A stretch of 64,000 nucleotides of DNA from Flavobacteriales bacterium. Lineage in GTDB: Bacteria; Bacteroidota; Bacteroidia; Flavobacteriales_D; Sanyastnellaceae. The notes under the pieces were generated by a model. The model was not told the origin of the DNA, made no database searches, and saw only the letters and a program-made list of their open reading frames with translations. Position numbers and translations under genes: made by a program. Positions within the stretch are counted from its first letter, which is position 1. Each line of letters begins with the position of its first letter. The DNA lies in NCBI GenBank assembly GCA_002863125.1, contig PKEB01000016.1, positions 62,001 through 126,000 of the forward strand. The letters run 5' to 3'. This document shows positions 47,935-56,516 of the stretch, piece after piece.

Positions 47935-50352
47935 ATGAATTGGAAATTGTGCGCCGTTTTCGGTACTGCTTTGTTCTTTTTTAACGCCTCTGCAGCGGCC
48001 CAATCCTTGGGCATCATCCGAGGCCGGGTAAACGATTTACAGACAAACGAAGCCATCCCATTTGCCAATGTGGTTTTGCAAGGGTCGACGGTGGGCACAA
48101 CGACTGATTTTGATGGCAACTACGAGCTAATGGATGTGCCCGCAGGCATCCAAAACATCCAAGTCAGCTTCGTGGGCTACGAGCCCAAAATGGTGTTCGA
48201 AATCGAGGTAACACCGGCGCGACCGGCCGCAGTAAACGTAGTCCTCAAGCCAGCCTCGATCGCGATAGAAGAGGCAGAAGTGGTGGGCAGTCGACGGCCC
48301 AATGTCGCAGAAGCGCCCCTGAGTGTGCGCAGCCTTGGTACCAATGAAATCAAACGAAACCCGGGCGGCGGACGTGACATCAGCCGCGCCCTCCGCACCT
48401 TGCCGGGTGTTGCGGCCATTCCGAGTTTCCGCAACGACATCGTCATCCGCGGCGGCGCACCGAACGAGAACCGTTTCTACATCGACGGCATTGAGATCCC
48501 CAACATCAACCACTTCGCCACCCAAGGCGCGAGCGGCGGACCGGTGGGGATGATCAACGTCGATTTGGTGGAGAACATCGATTTCTACGCAGGGGCCTTT
48601 CCAGCCGCCCGCGGCAATGCGCTCAGCTCGGTGATGGAGTTCAGTTTCAAAGAAGCCCGTACGGACGAATGGACGGCGAACATGATCGTCGGAACCAGCG
48701 ACCTCGGCCTGACGTTGGAGGGGCCGACCGGTGAGAATTCCTCGCTCATCTTGAGCATGCGCAGGAGCTACCTGCAGTTTGTTTTTGAAGCATTGGGGCT
48801 CCCGTTTTTGCCCATTTACAACGACTACCAATTCAAGTGGACTGCGCGCCCCAATGACAAAAACGCCATCACGGTCATCGGCCTTGGTGCACTCGATGAC
48901 TTCGAATTGAACTTGGGCATAGCGGACGATACCTCGGCGACCAATTACCTTGATCAGGTCGCCATCCTGGGCGCCTTGGATGTCCAAAAGCAGTGGAATT
49001 ACACCCAGGGCATCCGGTGGGACAACTACCGGGATAACGGCAAATGGACTTTGGTGGCCAGCCGGAATATGCTGAACAACCGTGCGTACAAGCACCTCGA
49101 CAACGACGAGGATGCTCCGCTGATCCGAGACTACCTCTCGCAGGAAATTGAGAACAAATTGCGCATGGAGCGCAAACTTTTCGGAGATGCGGGGTGGGAG
49201 GCCACGTTGGGCGCGGGGTATGAATACGTCAAGTACAACAACAGCACCTCCGAACAGCGGTACAATCCCGCCGAAGGCACGTTGGATTCCGTGGCGTTTG
49301 CCTCGGATTTGAAAGCACACAAGTACGGAGTCTTCGGCACCGTCAACCGCAAAGTTTTGGACGAGCGCTTGACGTTATCAGCGGGTTTTCGAGCGGACGG
49401 ATCCACCTTGGGCGAGGGCCTGCGCAATCCGCTTCAGCAATTCTCTCCGCGTTTTTCGGCGTCGTACGCATTCGCACCCGGATGGACGCTCAGCGCAAAC
49501 ACTGGCCGCTACTTCCAATTGCCCGCCTACACCATCCTCGGGTATTTGGAGGACGGAGAGCGCATCAATGCAGGAGCCGACGCTCGGCACTTGAGCAACA
49601 CGCAGGCCGTTGCTGGCATTCGCTGGGAGGGGGGCAAACGCAACATCGTGGCTTCCCTTGAAGGCTTTTGGAAGGGCTATCAAAACGCACCCGTAAGCAT
49701 GCGGCAAGGCGTACCGCTCGCCAACTTGGGGGCAGATTTCGGAGTGGTCGGAAATGAAGCCGTGGCCTTCAATGGCATCGGGCGCTCCTACGGGGCGGAG
49801 GTGCTCCTCCAGCAACGGCTTTACCAGGGGTTTTACGGCTTGCTGGCGTACACGTTTGTGCGCAGCGAGTATGCCGTCGATGGAGGAGAATTCGTGCCCT
49901 CCAGCTGGGACAACCGGCACATCTTGAGTGTCACGGGCGGCAAGAAATTCAAAGGCGGTTGGGAAATTGGCTCGCGCTTGCTCTTCAGCGGAGGGCTGCC
50001 CTATACGCCCGTCGACATGGAATCGCTTGCGGTCGAAACGTGGAACTTTTACGGGCGACCATTGCTGGACTACAGCCTGCTCAACACCGAACGCAACGGT
50101 GCGTTTCACCAGTTGGACATCCGCATTGACAAGAAGTGGTTTTTCGAGCGGTGGTCGCTTGATGTTTTCGTTGAAGTGCAAAACGCCACGGGTGCAGCCG
50201 TTCCGCAGCCCACGTTCATCGACGTGGTCCGCAACTCACTCAATGGTCAACCCGTGCCGTCCGTCACTCAGCTTGGGTACTACGATGCGCGGGAATTGGA
50301 CCCAAGCACGGGCGCCGTCTTGCCGGCATTGGGCTTGATTATCGAACTTTGA
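47935..50352 (+). CDS. TonB-dependent outer-membrane receptor with carboxypeptidase-like N-terminal domain
   Basis: An 805-residue transporter. The signal peptide MNWKLCAVFGTALFFFNASA ends at AA-Q. Residues about 25-105 are a CarboxypepD_reg-like domain (GRVNDLQTNEAIPFANVVLQ, TTDFDGNYELMDVPAG). A plug domain follows from about 130 (RALRTLPGVAAIPSFRNDIV, IRGGAPNENRFYIDGIEIPN), then a 22-strand-type barrel ending in GAVLPALGLIIEL. No SusD partner is adjacent, so a small ligand such as a siderophore, vitamin or oligomer is as likely as a glycan. Followed by three small genes with gaps of 3, 3 and 10 bases, probably co-transcribed. Confidence 0.92.
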   Translation: MNWKLCAVFGTALFFFNASAAAQSLGIIRGRVNDLQTNEAIPFANVVLQGSTVGTTTDFDGNYELMDVPAGIQNIQVSFVGYEPKMVFEIEVTPARPAAVNVVLKPASIAIEEAEVVGSRRPNVAEAPLSVRSLGTNEIKRNPGGGRDISRALRTLPGVAAIPSFRNDIVIRGGAPNENRFYIDGIEIPNINHFATQGASGGPVGMINVDLVENIDFYAGAFPAARGNALSSVMEFSFKEARTDEWTANMIVGTSDLGLTLEGPTGENSSLILSMRRSYLQFVFEALGLPFLPIYNDYQFKWTARPNDKNAITVIGLGALDDFELNLGIADDTSATNYLDQVAILGALDVQKQWNYTQGIRWDNYRDNGKWTLVASRNMLNNRAYKHLDNDEDAPLIRDYLSQEIENKLRMERKLFGDAGWEATLGAGYEYVKYNNSTSEQRYNPAEGTLDSVAFASDLKAHKYGVFGTVNRKVLDERLTLSAGFRADGSTLGEGLRNPLQQFSPRFSASYAFAPGWTLSANTGRYFQLPAYTILGYLEDGERINAGADARHLSNTQAVAGIRWEGGKRNIVASLEGFWKGYQNAPVSMRQGVPLANLGADFGVVGNEAVAFNGIGRSYGAEVLLQQRLYQGFYGLLAYTFVRSEYAVDGGEFVPSSWDNRHILSVTGGKKFKGGWEIGSRLLFSGGLPYTPVDMESLAVETWNFYGRPLLDYSLLNTERNGAFHQLDIRIDKKWFFERWSLDVFVEVQNATGAAVPQPTFIDVVRNSLNGQPVPSVTQLGYYDARELDPSTGAVLPALGLIIEL

Positions 50353-50355
50353 TGC

Positions 50356-50808
50356 ATGCACAATGAGCATTGGAGCGAAGGACAAAGTTGGTCGTGCCTG
50401 CCGCATGCGGTGGCGTGTTTCGCATTGACCTTTTGGATTCAAGCGAACGTGGGGGTGGCCTGGTCGGCTGCGCCGCTCGCCTTGGGTCTGGCGTTCATGG
50501 CGTGTGAGTCCGGTTTTGTGTGGGATGCCGAGGCGCGTCGAGGCCGCTCGTACACCGGGTGGATTGTGGGGGGCAAACTCGTGGCGTGGGGGAAATGGAG
50601 GGCCGTACCCACCGCTTCGGCCGTGCATTTGGAACGCACCCGGGAATCGATGATGAACCGCCGAGGGGCGCCGCGCTCCGTTAAAATCGATTCGTGGGAA
50701 TTGCAGTGGCAAGATGAGCAAGGCCGTTGGCACCCGCTCCATGATTTCACCGATCGGCACTTGGCGCAGAGCGCTCTGGCCGCCGTTCGACAATCCCTTA
50801 ACTGCTGA
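50356..50808 (+). CDS. Hypothetical protein with two N-terminal membrane segments
   Basis: A 150-residue protein I do not recognise. Residues about 14-60 hold two hydrophobic stretches (LPHAVACFALTFWIQANVGV and SAAPLALGLAFMACESGF). The remaining about 90 residues are soluble and basic/aromatic (GRSYTGWIVGGKLVAWGKWR, SWELQWQDEQGRWHPLHDF), looking like a small beta-rich PH-like module. It lies 3 nt after the TonB receptor and 3 nt before the S4 protein, so it is in that operon. No function can be given. Confidence 0.7.
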   Translation: MHNEHWSEGQSWSCLPHAVACFALTFWIQANVGVAWSAAPLALGLAFMACESGFVWDAEARRGRSYTGWIVGGKLVAWGKWRAVPTASAVHLERTRESMMNRRGAPRSVKIDSWELQWQDEQGRWHPLHDFTDRHLAQSALAAVRQSLNC

Positions 50809-50811
50809 GCC

Positions 50812-51174
50812 ATGCGGGTCGACAAATTCCTGTGGTGCATTCGTGCGTTCAAGACCCGTTCCCTGGCGACCAACCACTGTCGGGAAGGGAAGGTGTTTAT
50901 GGGCCAGAAGGCGGTAAAACCCGCTCAAGAAGTCCATGTAGGCGATATCATTCGGGTCCGTAAAGGAGCCGTTTACTTTGAATGGGAGGTGGTTGAGTTC
51001 CCCCGGAGCCGCGTGGCGGCGGCGCTCGTGCCTGCGTATGCACGGGACATTACGCCTGAATCCCAACGCCATAAACTCGAAGAAATCCGCGCGGCACAAC
51101 GCGACATCATGCGACCGGTTGGCCGCCCCACCAAACGCGATCGCCGCGATTGGGAGAAGTACTTCGAGGATTAA
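50812..51174 (+). CDS. S4-domain RNA-binding protein (Hsp15/RqcP-like)
   Basis: A 120-residue protein whose first about 60 residues are an S4 domain (MRVDKFLWCIRAFKTRSLAT, then REGKVFMGQKAVKPAQEVHVGD). The C-terminal part is basic and helical (SQRHKLEEIRAAQRDIM, GRPTKRDRRDWEKYFED), as in Hsp15. Proteins of this type bind 50S-peptidyl-tRNA complexes in ribosome rescue or recycling. Its place beside a TonB receptor is not informative. Confidence 0.88.
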   Translation: MRVDKFLWCIRAFKTRSLATNHCREGKVFMGQKAVKPAQEVHVGDIIRVRKGAVYFEWEVVEFPRSRVAAALVPAYARDITPESQRHKLEEIRAAQRDIMRPVGRPTKRDRRDWEKYFED

Positions 51175-51184
51175 TCCATTCACC

Positions 51185-51643
51185 ATGTTCGAAGCCCGTT
51201 CCATTGCCGCTGCTGAAACGCGGTCCTTGCGCCACCGGGTGCTGTGGCCGCACAAACCCAGCCCCGACGTCTGCACCATTGACGTGGACGAAGCGGAGCA
51301 CGCGCATCACGTTGGGGCGTTCAACGCGAAGGGTGAGCATGTCGGAGTCTGCTCCCTGTTTCACCAGCGTTCTGACCGGTTTCCAGGAGCCCTTCCGGTC
51401 GATGATGACGTCTACCGGCTGCGTGTCATGGGTACTTTGCCCGAAGTCCGCGGCCGTGGAGCAGGGGCAGCCATCATTCGGTATGCGGCGAAATGGAGCC
51501 GCGAGCAGGGGGCTGTCTGGCTGTGGTGCGACGCCCGCGAAGTGGCCTTTCCATTTTACGAGCGCATGGGGTTCAAATTTGTCTCCGAGGGCTATCACGT
51601 CCCGGAGATCGGACCCCATCGGATGATGGCGCTGAAGCTCTAA
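51185..51643 (+). CDS. GNAT-family N-acetyltransferase
   Basis: A 152-residue acetyl-CoA-dependent transferase. From the ATG at 51185 it starts MFEARSIAAAETRSLRHRVL. The acetyl-CoA pyrophosphate-binding loop is VRGRGAGAAIIRYAAKW, and the C-terminal FYERMGFKFVSEGYHVPEIG completes the fold. The substrate is unknown. Its TAA stop forms the first three bases of the -7 element of the next gene. Confidence 0.88.
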   Translation: MFEARSIAAAETRSLRHRVLWPHKPSPDVCTIDVDEAEHAHHVGAFNAKGEHVGVCSLFHQRSDRFPGALPVDDDVYRLRVMGTLPEVRGRGAGAAIIRYAAKWSREQGAVWLWCDAREVAFPFYERMGFKFVSEGYHVPEIGPHRMMALKL

Positions 51644-51648
51644 ATTTG
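51641..51648 (+). promoter_or_regulatory. -7 promoter element of the aminotransferase gene
   Basis: TAAATTTG, a perfect TAnnTTTG match, begins with the TAA stop codon of the GNAT gene and ends 18 nt before the ATG at 51667. Confidence 0.5.
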
Positions 51649-51666
51649 CTCGCACACATTTAATTC

Positions 51667-52866
51667 ATGCCGGACATTTCTGCCAAGGGCAAGGCCATGC
51701 CTGATAGCCCGATTCGCAAGCTTGCCCCTTTCGCGAACGCCGCCAAAGAACGCGGCACGTACGTCATTCATTTGAACATTGGCCAACCGGACATCGCGAC
51801 GCCCGAGGTGGCGATGGATGCGGTGCGCAACGTGGACCGTACTGTATTGGAATACAGCCCGAGCGAAGGTTTTGCTCGGTACCGAGAACGGCTGGCTCGA
51901 TACTACAACGGAGTCGGAGTGGACGTAACGGCCGATGAGGTCCTGGTCACCACGGGTGGTTCAGAGGCGTTGGTGTTTGCCTTCATGTCGTGCTTGGATG
52001 CTGGAGATGAGGTCATCATTCCCGAGCCTTTTTATGCCAACTACAACGGCTTCGCTACGCTGGCAGGCATCAAAATTGTACCCGTAACGGCGCGCATTGA
52101 AGACGGGTTTTCGCTCCCGCCCATGGCTGAATTTGAACGTGCCATCACCGACCGCACCAAAGCCATTTTGATTTGCAACCCGGGCAATCCGACAGGAACC
52201 AAGTACCCCGATTCAGCCCTCGAGGCGTTGGCCGCACTGGTGCAGGAAAAGGACTTGTTCCTCTTCGCGGACGAAGTCTACCGGGAGTTCACGTATGACG
52301 GGTCAAATGCCCGTAGCGTCCTGACAGTTCCCGGACTGGAACAACACGCGGTGGTTGTTGACAGCGTCTCCAAGCGCTACTCCATGTGCGGTGCGCGCAT
52401 CGGTGCGTTGGTAACCCGGAACCATGCAGTCCGCCGCACGGCGATGAAATTTGCCATGGCCCGATTGAGTCCGCCGACGCTCGCGCAAATCGCCGCTGAA
52501 GCCGCCCTCGATACGCCGGATGCCTACTTTGATGAGGTGCGCACTTCGTACCGTGACCGGCGCGACGCACTCGTCGACGGGCTCGCAGCCATAGACGGGG
52601 TAACGTGCCCAAAACCGGGTGGGGCCTTTTATGCGGTCGCCAAGCTGCCCATTGACGATGCGGATGCGTTCTGCCAGTGGATGCTGGAGTCATTCGAACA
52701 CGAAGGGGCGACGGTGATGATGGCGCCCAATACCGGTTTTTACGCCACCCCAGGCCTCGGCAAACAAGAAGTCCGCATGGCGTATGTCCTGGAGCGTGAG
52801 GAAATTGAGAAGGCAGTGGCCTGCCTGCGAGCGGCCTTGTCTGCGTACCCAGGCAAGGTGAAGTGA
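51667..52866 (+). CDS. Pyridoxal-phosphate aminotransferase, class I (aspartate/aromatic type)
   Basis: A 399-residue fold-type I aminotransferase. It has the N-terminal HLNIGQPDIATPEVAMDAV, the substrate/PLP motif ILICNPGNPTGTKYPDSAL, DEVYREFTYDG and the cofactor Lys236 in DSVSKRYSMCGARIGALV. The C-terminal Arg in GKQEVRMAYVL binds the substrate carboxylate. It resembles I-gamma aspartate aminotransferases; the precise amino acid is uncertain. Confidence 0.92.
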   Translation: MPDISAKGKAMPDSPIRKLAPFANAAKERGTYVIHLNIGQPDIATPEVAMDAVRNVDRTVLEYSPSEGFARYRERLARYYNGVGVDVTADEVLVTTGGSEALVFAFMSCLDAGDEVIIPEPFYANYNGFATLAGIKIVPVTARIEDGFSLPPMAEFERAITDRTKAILICNPGNPTGTKYPDSALEALAALVQEKDLFLFADEVYREFTYDGSNARSVLTVPGLEQHAVVVDSVSKRYSMCGARIGALVTRNHAVRRTAMKFAMARLSPPTLAQIAAEAALDTPDAYFDEVRTSYRDRRDALVDGLAAIDGVTCPKPGGAFYAVAKLPIDDADAFCQWMLESFEHEGATVMMAPNTGFYATPGLGKQEVRMAYVLEREEIEKAVACLRAALSAYPGKVK

Positions 52867-52927
52867 TTGAGGGTTGGGCAGGCGGATGCGCATTTGTATC
52901 TTCCCTGCCAAACCAGAATCACCGACC

Positions 52928-55900
52928 ATGCGCATTACCCTTGCTGTCCTGTTCAGTGCTCTGTTGAGCACGCAATCTTTTGCCCAAGATCCCGATACCA
53001 CATGGGTTCAGACCTACACGTGGGAAGCCCAAAACAATCCTGCAACAGCTTACGATAGCCCGGGCCGCCGCTGGTTTGATTTCCCAGCCAGTGACAACGA
53101 TACGTCGTACCAGAAAGTGCTGATGTATTACAACCTCAAGTGCTTTGAGGACGGAACTGCAGGTAACCTCGGGTATGCCTGTGGCGAGTGGGATTACTTG
53201 ACCTACACGTATTTGTTTGACCACACGGGCATGTTGGACAGCAATTTGCTCACCCATCCGCATTGGTTGATCGACGACCTCGATTTCATGTCGGACACGT
53301 TGGTCACTGAAGTTGCAGAAGTTCCTATGGACACCGTGCGCTGGACGTATACCAACTACGCGCTATCCGGAGCGTTATCGACCGGTGAAGTCAACGGCAG
53401 TTCCACGGCAACATCATCTGATCTTGGATGGGAGAGTGGCCGGGGCCGCATGCAATGGCTGTGGACGGCGGATGAACTGCAGGCCATGGGCTGGAATGGA
53501 ACATCCGGCGTAGGGCTTGAATGGCCAGCCGTGGCACCCTTAGTGGACGCCCGGGATGCCGTGCAATGGAACCTTTACTGGTCTGAGGCCGATACGCTCG
53601 ACGGCTTCCACACGGGGCCGGTAGCAGCCTCGAGCAAGGTGTCGGATGCTTCGACGCCGGGGCGTTTTGTGTTGGATGCACCGCTGGAGTGGGATGGCGC
53701 CAGCCACCTCGTCGTTGAGGTGTTGATGCAATTGGATGATGCGCCCGCTTGGGAAGGCGATTGGGCGGGTGATGCGGCTCCGCAAAAGACATGGCAAGCC
53801 ACCACGGCCGGCACCTACGTGCATTTCGATGGCAACGACCGCATCGAGGTAGCGGTGGAGGAAATCAACGCCATTGAGGATGCCGTAACAGTTGAGTTTT
53901 GGTCCCGCGGGACGCCAGAATTCCAGCCGGAGAACAACTCGATTTGCGAGGGCATGAACGCCAGCAATCAACGCGAAATCAACATTCACCAACCTTGGTC
54001 CAACGGCCGCATCTACTGGGATGCCGGGGGGCAAGGAGGCTACGACCGCATCGATCAAGCGGCAAGCGCCAACCAGTATGAGGGCGAATGGCACCACTGG
54101 GCTTTCACCAAAGACGTCGCGACGGAAACCATGGCCATTTACTTCGACGGAGCTTTGTGGCACTCGGGTACCGACAAAGACAACTTGTTCGGGGAAATGG
54201 TCCGCTTCCACATCGGGTGCAATGGAAATGGGGGCAATGACTACCGAGGAGATGTCGATGAATTCCGCATGTGGAACGCGGCATTGACGCCGACCACGGT
54301 GGCCGCATACTTTGATCGCTCTCTGGACGCCTCTCATCCCAACGCTGACGACTTATTGCTCGATCTTTCGATGGACATCAACCCGGTTCTCAACGCCATC
54401 GGCGATGGCGTGACCCATTTCTCACACGGCAATGCCGGTGCACGGTCGTATGCGGCGAATGAGGCATTTTGGCACCCCGGCGAGATGCCGCAAAGTGTGC
54501 GTCCGGGGCTGATTTGGTGGTCGGGTGGTGATGCGGTTGTGGCGGACCCTGTGGTCGTGGACCACGTGGAAGCCATTCCGGCAACCAGCATTGCGGAGTG
54601 GGCGGTAGAAGGCAACGCCGTTTCGTGGGAATCATTGGACTATGGATGGCCGGTCGAAACCGTTCGCACGATCCGCACCCCAGAGGGTGAAGTTTTGGCG
54701 ACGTATCCGCTTGAGGGCGAGGCTACGGCATTCTTGAACGACACCTTAACGTATTACTCGGTGCCTTTCGAAGTGGTGGATCGCTATGAATTGGCCCGGT
54801 ACATTACGCCGTATGGCATTGGATTGACGTTGGACGATGACGGCTGGACCTGGATTTTTGACGTATCCGATTATGTTCACCTCTTGCGCGACAGTGTCGA
54901 ACTGCAGGCGGGCAACTGGCAAGAGCTGTTGGACATGAAATTCGCGTTCATTCACGGCACCCCACCACGGGACGTGAAGCGCATGGACGCCTTCTGGAAA
55001 GGCCAATACGCCCTCTCGACATTTGATGGCAACGTGACCGACCACGCGTTCACCCCAGAAGAAGGTGAGTCCATGTTCCGACTGAAAACCCGCGCGAGTG
55101 GGCACGGCTTCGGTTCTGGAAACAACTGCGCGGAATTCTGCTACAACACGCACTCTGTCAAGGTCAACGGCGACACCCAGTGGAGCTGGGAAATCATGCG
55201 CGAATGCGCGGACAACGCTTTGTACCCTCAGGGCGGTACGTGGATTTACGATCGGGCCGGTTGGTGCCCGGGTGCTGTAGTGGATACGAAGGATTTTGAA
55301 TTGACGCCGCTGGTGGCCGGTCAAGATGAATTCTCGGTGGATTACGATATCACCTACGACCCTGACGGGAACTACCGCTTTGAGGGACAAATCGTCGCGT
55401 ACGGCGATCCCAACATGGAATACGATGTGGAGATCAGCCAAATCCTGTCGCCATCCGACGACAAGTTGGAATCGCGTTGGAATCCCATCTGCGAATCACC
55501 GACTGTGCGCATTCGCAACAACGGTTCCCAGCTGTTGACCTCCTGCCAATTTAGCTACGGCATTGAAGGCGGCGCGACGGCCACGTACGAGTGGACGGGC
55601 AACCTGGCTTTTCTCGAGTCGGTGGAAGTGGAATTGCCGTACGACAATCCGACGTTGTACGAAGGAGACGACGAGGAGTGGGTACTGTTTGAAGTTGAAG
55701 TCAACCAGCCCAACGGCATGGTCGACGAGGAGCCGCGCAACAACAAAGCGAATTCCCGATTCCACCGCGTACCGACGTGGTCGTATCCCGATTTGGATGA
55801 CAACCGACTCATCGTTTGGACCAAGACCAACCAGGTGGCGTGGGAGACCTCCGTTGAGCTGCTCGATGCCGCCGGAAATGTGGTGTGGGAGCGCGGGTAC

Positions 55901-56404
55901 CCCACGGCCAACACAACATTCAAGGACACATTGTCTCTGAACCAAGGTTGCTACCGCTTCACTGTCAACGATGTGGGCGATGATGGTCAGAGCTTCTGGG
56001 CCAACAGCGACGGTTCCGGGTACACGCGCCTGAAAAAAGTGGCCGGGGGCAACTTCATCAACTTCGAACCCGATTTTGGTCGGTACATCTCGCAAGCCTT
56101 CTTCTTCCAGACAAACTTGGTTGCGGTGGAGGAGGAGTTGCCTGTTTCGCCTGCCTCGATGGTGGTGTTCCCGAACCCGTCAGACGGCGTGTTCCAGGTA
56201 TCTCTCAGTGGGCTTCAAGTTGGACAGGCGCTCGATTGGCAGTGCTTCGATGCCATGGGCCGGCTCATCCAAACGGGCCAGTGGCGGGTTCAATCCGGAC
56301 TGCTGCAAACCGTGGATCTATCAACGTTGCCCGCTGGAACGTATGCCCTTGTCTGTTTCGATGAACAAGGTCAAAAGTTGAGCAAGTGGATTCAAAAACG
56401 GTGA
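52928..56404 (+). CDS. Secreted PNGase F-like protein with inserted LamG domain and T9SS sorting domain
   Basis: A 1158-residue exported protein. The signal peptide MRITLAVLFSALLSTQSFAQ gives the start at 52928. Residues about 50-110 have YNLKCFEDG and ACGEWDYLTYTYLFDHTG, typical of the N-terminal domain of peptide-N-glycosidase F relatives. Residues about 295-460 are a LamG/concanavalin-like domain (YVHFDGNDRIEVAVEEINAI to DEFRMWNAAL). About 715-800 carry the PNGase F C-terminal domain landmarks (NNCAEFCYNTHSVKVNG, YPQGGTWIYDRAGWCPG). A CARDB-like beta region follows, and the last about 80 residues (VVFPNPSDGVFQVSLSG to KLSKWIQKR) are a type A T9SS sorting domain. Probably a cell-surface or secreted N-glycan amidase; catalytic residues were not verified. 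Confidence 0.86.
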   Translation: MRITLAVLFSALLSTQSFAQDPDTTWVQTYTWEAQNNPATAYDSPGRRWFDFPASDNDTSYQKVLMYYNLKCFEDGTAGNLGYACGEWDYLTYTYLFDHTGMLDSNLLTHPHWLIDDLDFMSDTLVTEVAEVPMDTVRWTYTNYALSGALSTGEVNGSSTATSSDLGWESGRGRMQWLWTADELQAMGWNGTSGVGLEWPAVAPLVDARDAVQWNLYWSEADTLDGFHTGPVAASSKVSDASTPGRFVLDAPLEWDGASHLVVEVLMQLDDAPAWEGDWAGDAAPQKTWQATTAGTYVHFDGNDRIEVAVEEINAIEDAVTVEFWSRGTPEFQPENNSICEGMNASNQREINIHQPWSNGRIYWDAGGQGGYDRIDQAASANQYEGEWHHWAFTKDVATETMAIYFDGALWHSGTDKDNLFGEMVRFHIGCNGNGGNDYRGDVDEFRMWNAALTPTTVAAYFDRSLDASHPNADDLLLDLSMDINPVLNAIGDGVTHFSHGNAGARSYAANEAFWHPGEMPQSVRPGLIWWSGGDAVVADPVVVDHVEAIPATSIAEWAVEGNAVSWESLDYGWPVETVRTIRTPEGEVLATYPLEGEATAFLNDTLTYYSVPFEVVDRYELARYITPYGIGLTLDDDGWTWIFDVSDYVHLLRDSVELQAGNWQELLDMKFAFIHGTPPRDVKRMDAFWKGQYALSTFDGNVTDHAFTPEEGESMFRLKTRASGHGFGSGNNCAEFCYNTHSVKVNGDTQWSWEIMRECADNALYPQGGTWIYDRAGWCPGAVVDTKDFELTPLVAGQDEFSVDYDITYDPDGNYRFEGQIVAYGDPNMEYDVEISQILSPSDDKLESRWNPICESPTVRIRNNGSQLLTSCQFSYGIEGGATATYEWTGNLAFLESVEVELPYDNPTLYEGDDEEWVLFEVEVNQPNGMVDEEPRNNKANSRFHRVPTWSYPDLDDNRLIVWTKTNQVAWETSVELLDAAGNVVWERGYPTANTTFKDTLSLNQGCYRFTVNDVGDDGQSFWANSDGSGYTRLKKVAGGNFINFEPDFGRYISQAFFFQTNLVAVEEELPVSPASMVVFPNPSDGVFQVSLSGLQVGQALDWQCFDAMGRLIQTGQWRVQSGLLQTVDLSTLPAGTYALVCFDEQGQKLSKWIQKR

Positions 56405-56415
56405 TTTTGAAGTTT

Positions 56416-56437
56416 ACCCCCTAAAAAATGAGGGGGT
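56416..56437. promoter_or_regulatory. Upstream inverted-repeat operator candidate of glnN
   Basis: ACCCCCT, 8 nt, AGGGGGT: perfect 7-bp arms, 12 nt after the PNGase-like gene. A second copy with the same right arm lies 51 bp downstream. It could alternatively fold as a terminator hairpin, but no T-run follows. Confidence 0.5.
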
Positions 56438-56465
56438 GTTCGTAACATTTTGGTGTTTTTGGTGA

Positions 56466-56495
56466 TTGACCCTATGAATTTAGGGGGTAATTTTG
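56466..56495 (+). promoter_or_regulatory. glnN promoter with operator between -33 and -7
   Basis: TTG (56466-56468), exactly 19 bases, then TAATTTTG (56488-56495): a full match to the Bacteroidota TTG-N19-TAnnTTTG promoter, 21 nt before the ATG at 56517. The spacer is almost wholly taken by a second inverted repeat, CCCTA-N6-TAGGG extended to AGGGGGT (56469-56488). Confidence 0.7.
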
Positions 56496-56516
56496 CGCAG
56501 AACCAAAAACTGCCAA

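Noticed and set aside
56416-56437. The GC-rich hairpin after the PNGase-like gene as an intrinsic terminator
   Set aside because: No T-run follows on the plus strand, and a second related repeat sits in the glnN promoter, so an operator explains both better. A double role is not excluded.
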